This document shows, one piece after another, positions 10,317-10,943 of a stretch of DNA of 10,943 nucleotides; position 1 is the first letter of the stretch; the number at the start of each line of letters is the position of its first letter. The notes beneath the pieces were generated by a model. The model did not search any database, had not been told where the DNA came from, and saw only the letters and a list, made by a program, of their open reading frames with translations. This DNA is from Candidatus Zixiibacteriota bacterium (GTDB lineage: Bacteria; Zixibacteria; MSB-5A5; JAABVY01; JAHJOQ01), in the NCBI GenBank assembly GCA_030631455.1, contig DAOVLC010000014.1, positions 1 to 10,943 of the forward strand. Direction: 5' to 3'. Position numbers and translations under genes: made by a program.

Positions 10317-10322
10317 GTTGTA

Positions 10323-10943
10323 ATGAGGAAAACGAAAATCGACAAGGTCAGGAATATCGGCATAATGGCGCACATAGATGCCGGTAAGACCACGACGACC
10401 GAGAGAATCCTGTTCTACTCCGGTAGAACTCACCGCATGGGCGAGGTGGACGATGGCTCCGCTACCATGGATTGGATGGAGCAGGAGAAGGAACGTGGTA
10501 TAACGATTACTTCCGCCGCCACCACGTGCTTCTGGAAAGACATACGAATCAACATTATAGATACCCCCGGGCATGTCGATTTCACCGCCGAAGTCGAGAG
10601 ATCGCTTCGGGTGCTGGACGGCGCCATAGGTGTATTCTGTGCCGTCGGTGGGGTGGAGCCTCAATCTGAAACAGTCTGGAAACAGGCTGACCAGTACAAT
10701 ATCCCGAGGATCGCGTTTGTTAACAAGATGGATCGGATAGGGGCTTCGTATAATCGTGTTTTGAAGATGATGCGTGAAAAGCTGGGAGCGAACTTTGTCG
10801 CCCTTACTCTTCCTTACGGTGAGGGTGATACTTTTACAGGTATCGTGAATCTACTCGACATGAGCTGCCGGATGTATGACGACGACAGTCTCGGGACGGA
10901 ATACGAGGACATACCCATTCCGGAGGAGATGCTCGAAGAAGCC
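10323..10943 (+). CDS. fusA: elongation factor G, N-terminal part (partial)
   Basis: The first 207 codons are present, and the window ends inside the gene (the family is about 690-700 residues). EF-G is the GTPase that drives translocation of tRNA and mRNA on the ribosome. The G-domain motifs are intact: P-loop AHIDAGKT at residues 16-23, switch I RGITI at 57-61, DTPGH at 79-83 with the catalytic His83, and NKMD at 133-136. The [20 protein letters not shown] and [13 protein letters not shown] runs are characteristic. The ATG at 10323 gives the normal N-terminus ([15 protein letters not shown]). A GTG at 10281 in the same frame would add 14 residues but has no ribosome site and would run through the terminator stem, so it is rejected. 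The gene is preceded by a terminator-like structure and probably belongs to the rpsL-rpsG unit. Whether a tuf gene follows cannot be seen. Confidence 0.97.
   Translation, partial: MRKTKIDKVRNIGIMAHIDAGKTTTTERILFYSGRTHRMGEVDDGSATMDWMEQEKERGITITSAATTCFWKDIRINIIDTPGHVDFTAEVERSLRVLDGAIGVFCAVGGVEPQSETVWKQADQYNIPRIAFVNKMDRIGASYNRVLKMMREKLGANFVALTLPYGEGDTFTGIVNLLDMSCRMYDDDSLGTEYEDIPIPEEMLEEA

Noticed and set aside
10281..10322. Upstream GTG start for EF-G
   Set aside because: No Shine-Dalgarno site precedes it, the added 14 residues are not typical of EF-G, and the stretch forms the terminator-like stem.

Overview
The window is a contiguous bacterial core-expression cluster, all on the + strand: the 3' tip of rplA (L1), rplJ (L10), rplL (L7/L12), rpoB, rpoC, rpsL (S12), rpsG (S7), and the first 207 codons of fusA (EF-G). 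The 'rif' cluster (L1-L10-L12-beta-beta') and the 'str' cluster (S12-S7-EF-G) are joined directly, an arrangement found in many bacteria but split in E. coli. No mobile elements, CRISPR arrays, tRNAs, rRNAs or defence genes are visible. Every protein is full length with intact catalytic and metal-binding residues, apart from the two genes cut by the window edges.

Organism: a bacterium with a Gram-negative-type RNA polymerase. RpoC carries a roughly 180-residue insertion right after the trigger-loop sequence, at the position of E. coli SI3, and RpoB carries a coiled-coil-rich insertion at the position of E. coli SI2/beta-i9. Both argue against Firmicutes, Actinobacteria and Deinococcus. A near-consensus TTGACA promoter in front of rpsL argues against Bacteroidetes, whose -35 element differs. 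The base composition is balanced to slightly GC-rich, and GTG/TTG starts are common (rplL, rpoB, rpsL). An uncultured lineage near the FCB group (for example Zixibacteria-like) is possible, but this is a guess from overall protein appearance.

Layout: 2-67 is the end of rplA. A 39-nt gap leads to rplJ (107-628), too short for a classical L10-binding leader. The 105-nt rplJ-rplL gap holds a bulged hairpin. rplL (734-1117) is followed by a 268-nt gap with a 10-bp hairpin directly after the stop and two more hairpins ahead of rpoB (1386-5156). rpoC follows (5212-9285). A TTGACA-N16-TATTAT promoter overlaps its stop codon and should feed rpsL (9354-9728) and rpsG (9737-10207), which are only 8 nt apart. 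A 115-nt gap before fusA (10323 onward) contains a stem-loop plus seven T residues that looks like an intrinsic terminator/attenuator, and its 3' arm contains the only Shine-Dalgarno-like sequence for fusA.

How the parts work together: L10 and L12 form the ribosomal stalk that recruits EF-G, S12 and S7 build the 30S decoding and head regions, and beta/beta' form the polymerase core. The coding content is ordinary. What deserves attention is the untranslated RNA: each gap longer than 100 nt has a candidate structured element where stoichiometry would need adjusting (L10 to L12, L12 to polymerase, S7 to EF-G). I found no sign of a new enzymatic or defence system. The rpsG-fusA attenuator candidate is the strongest lead.
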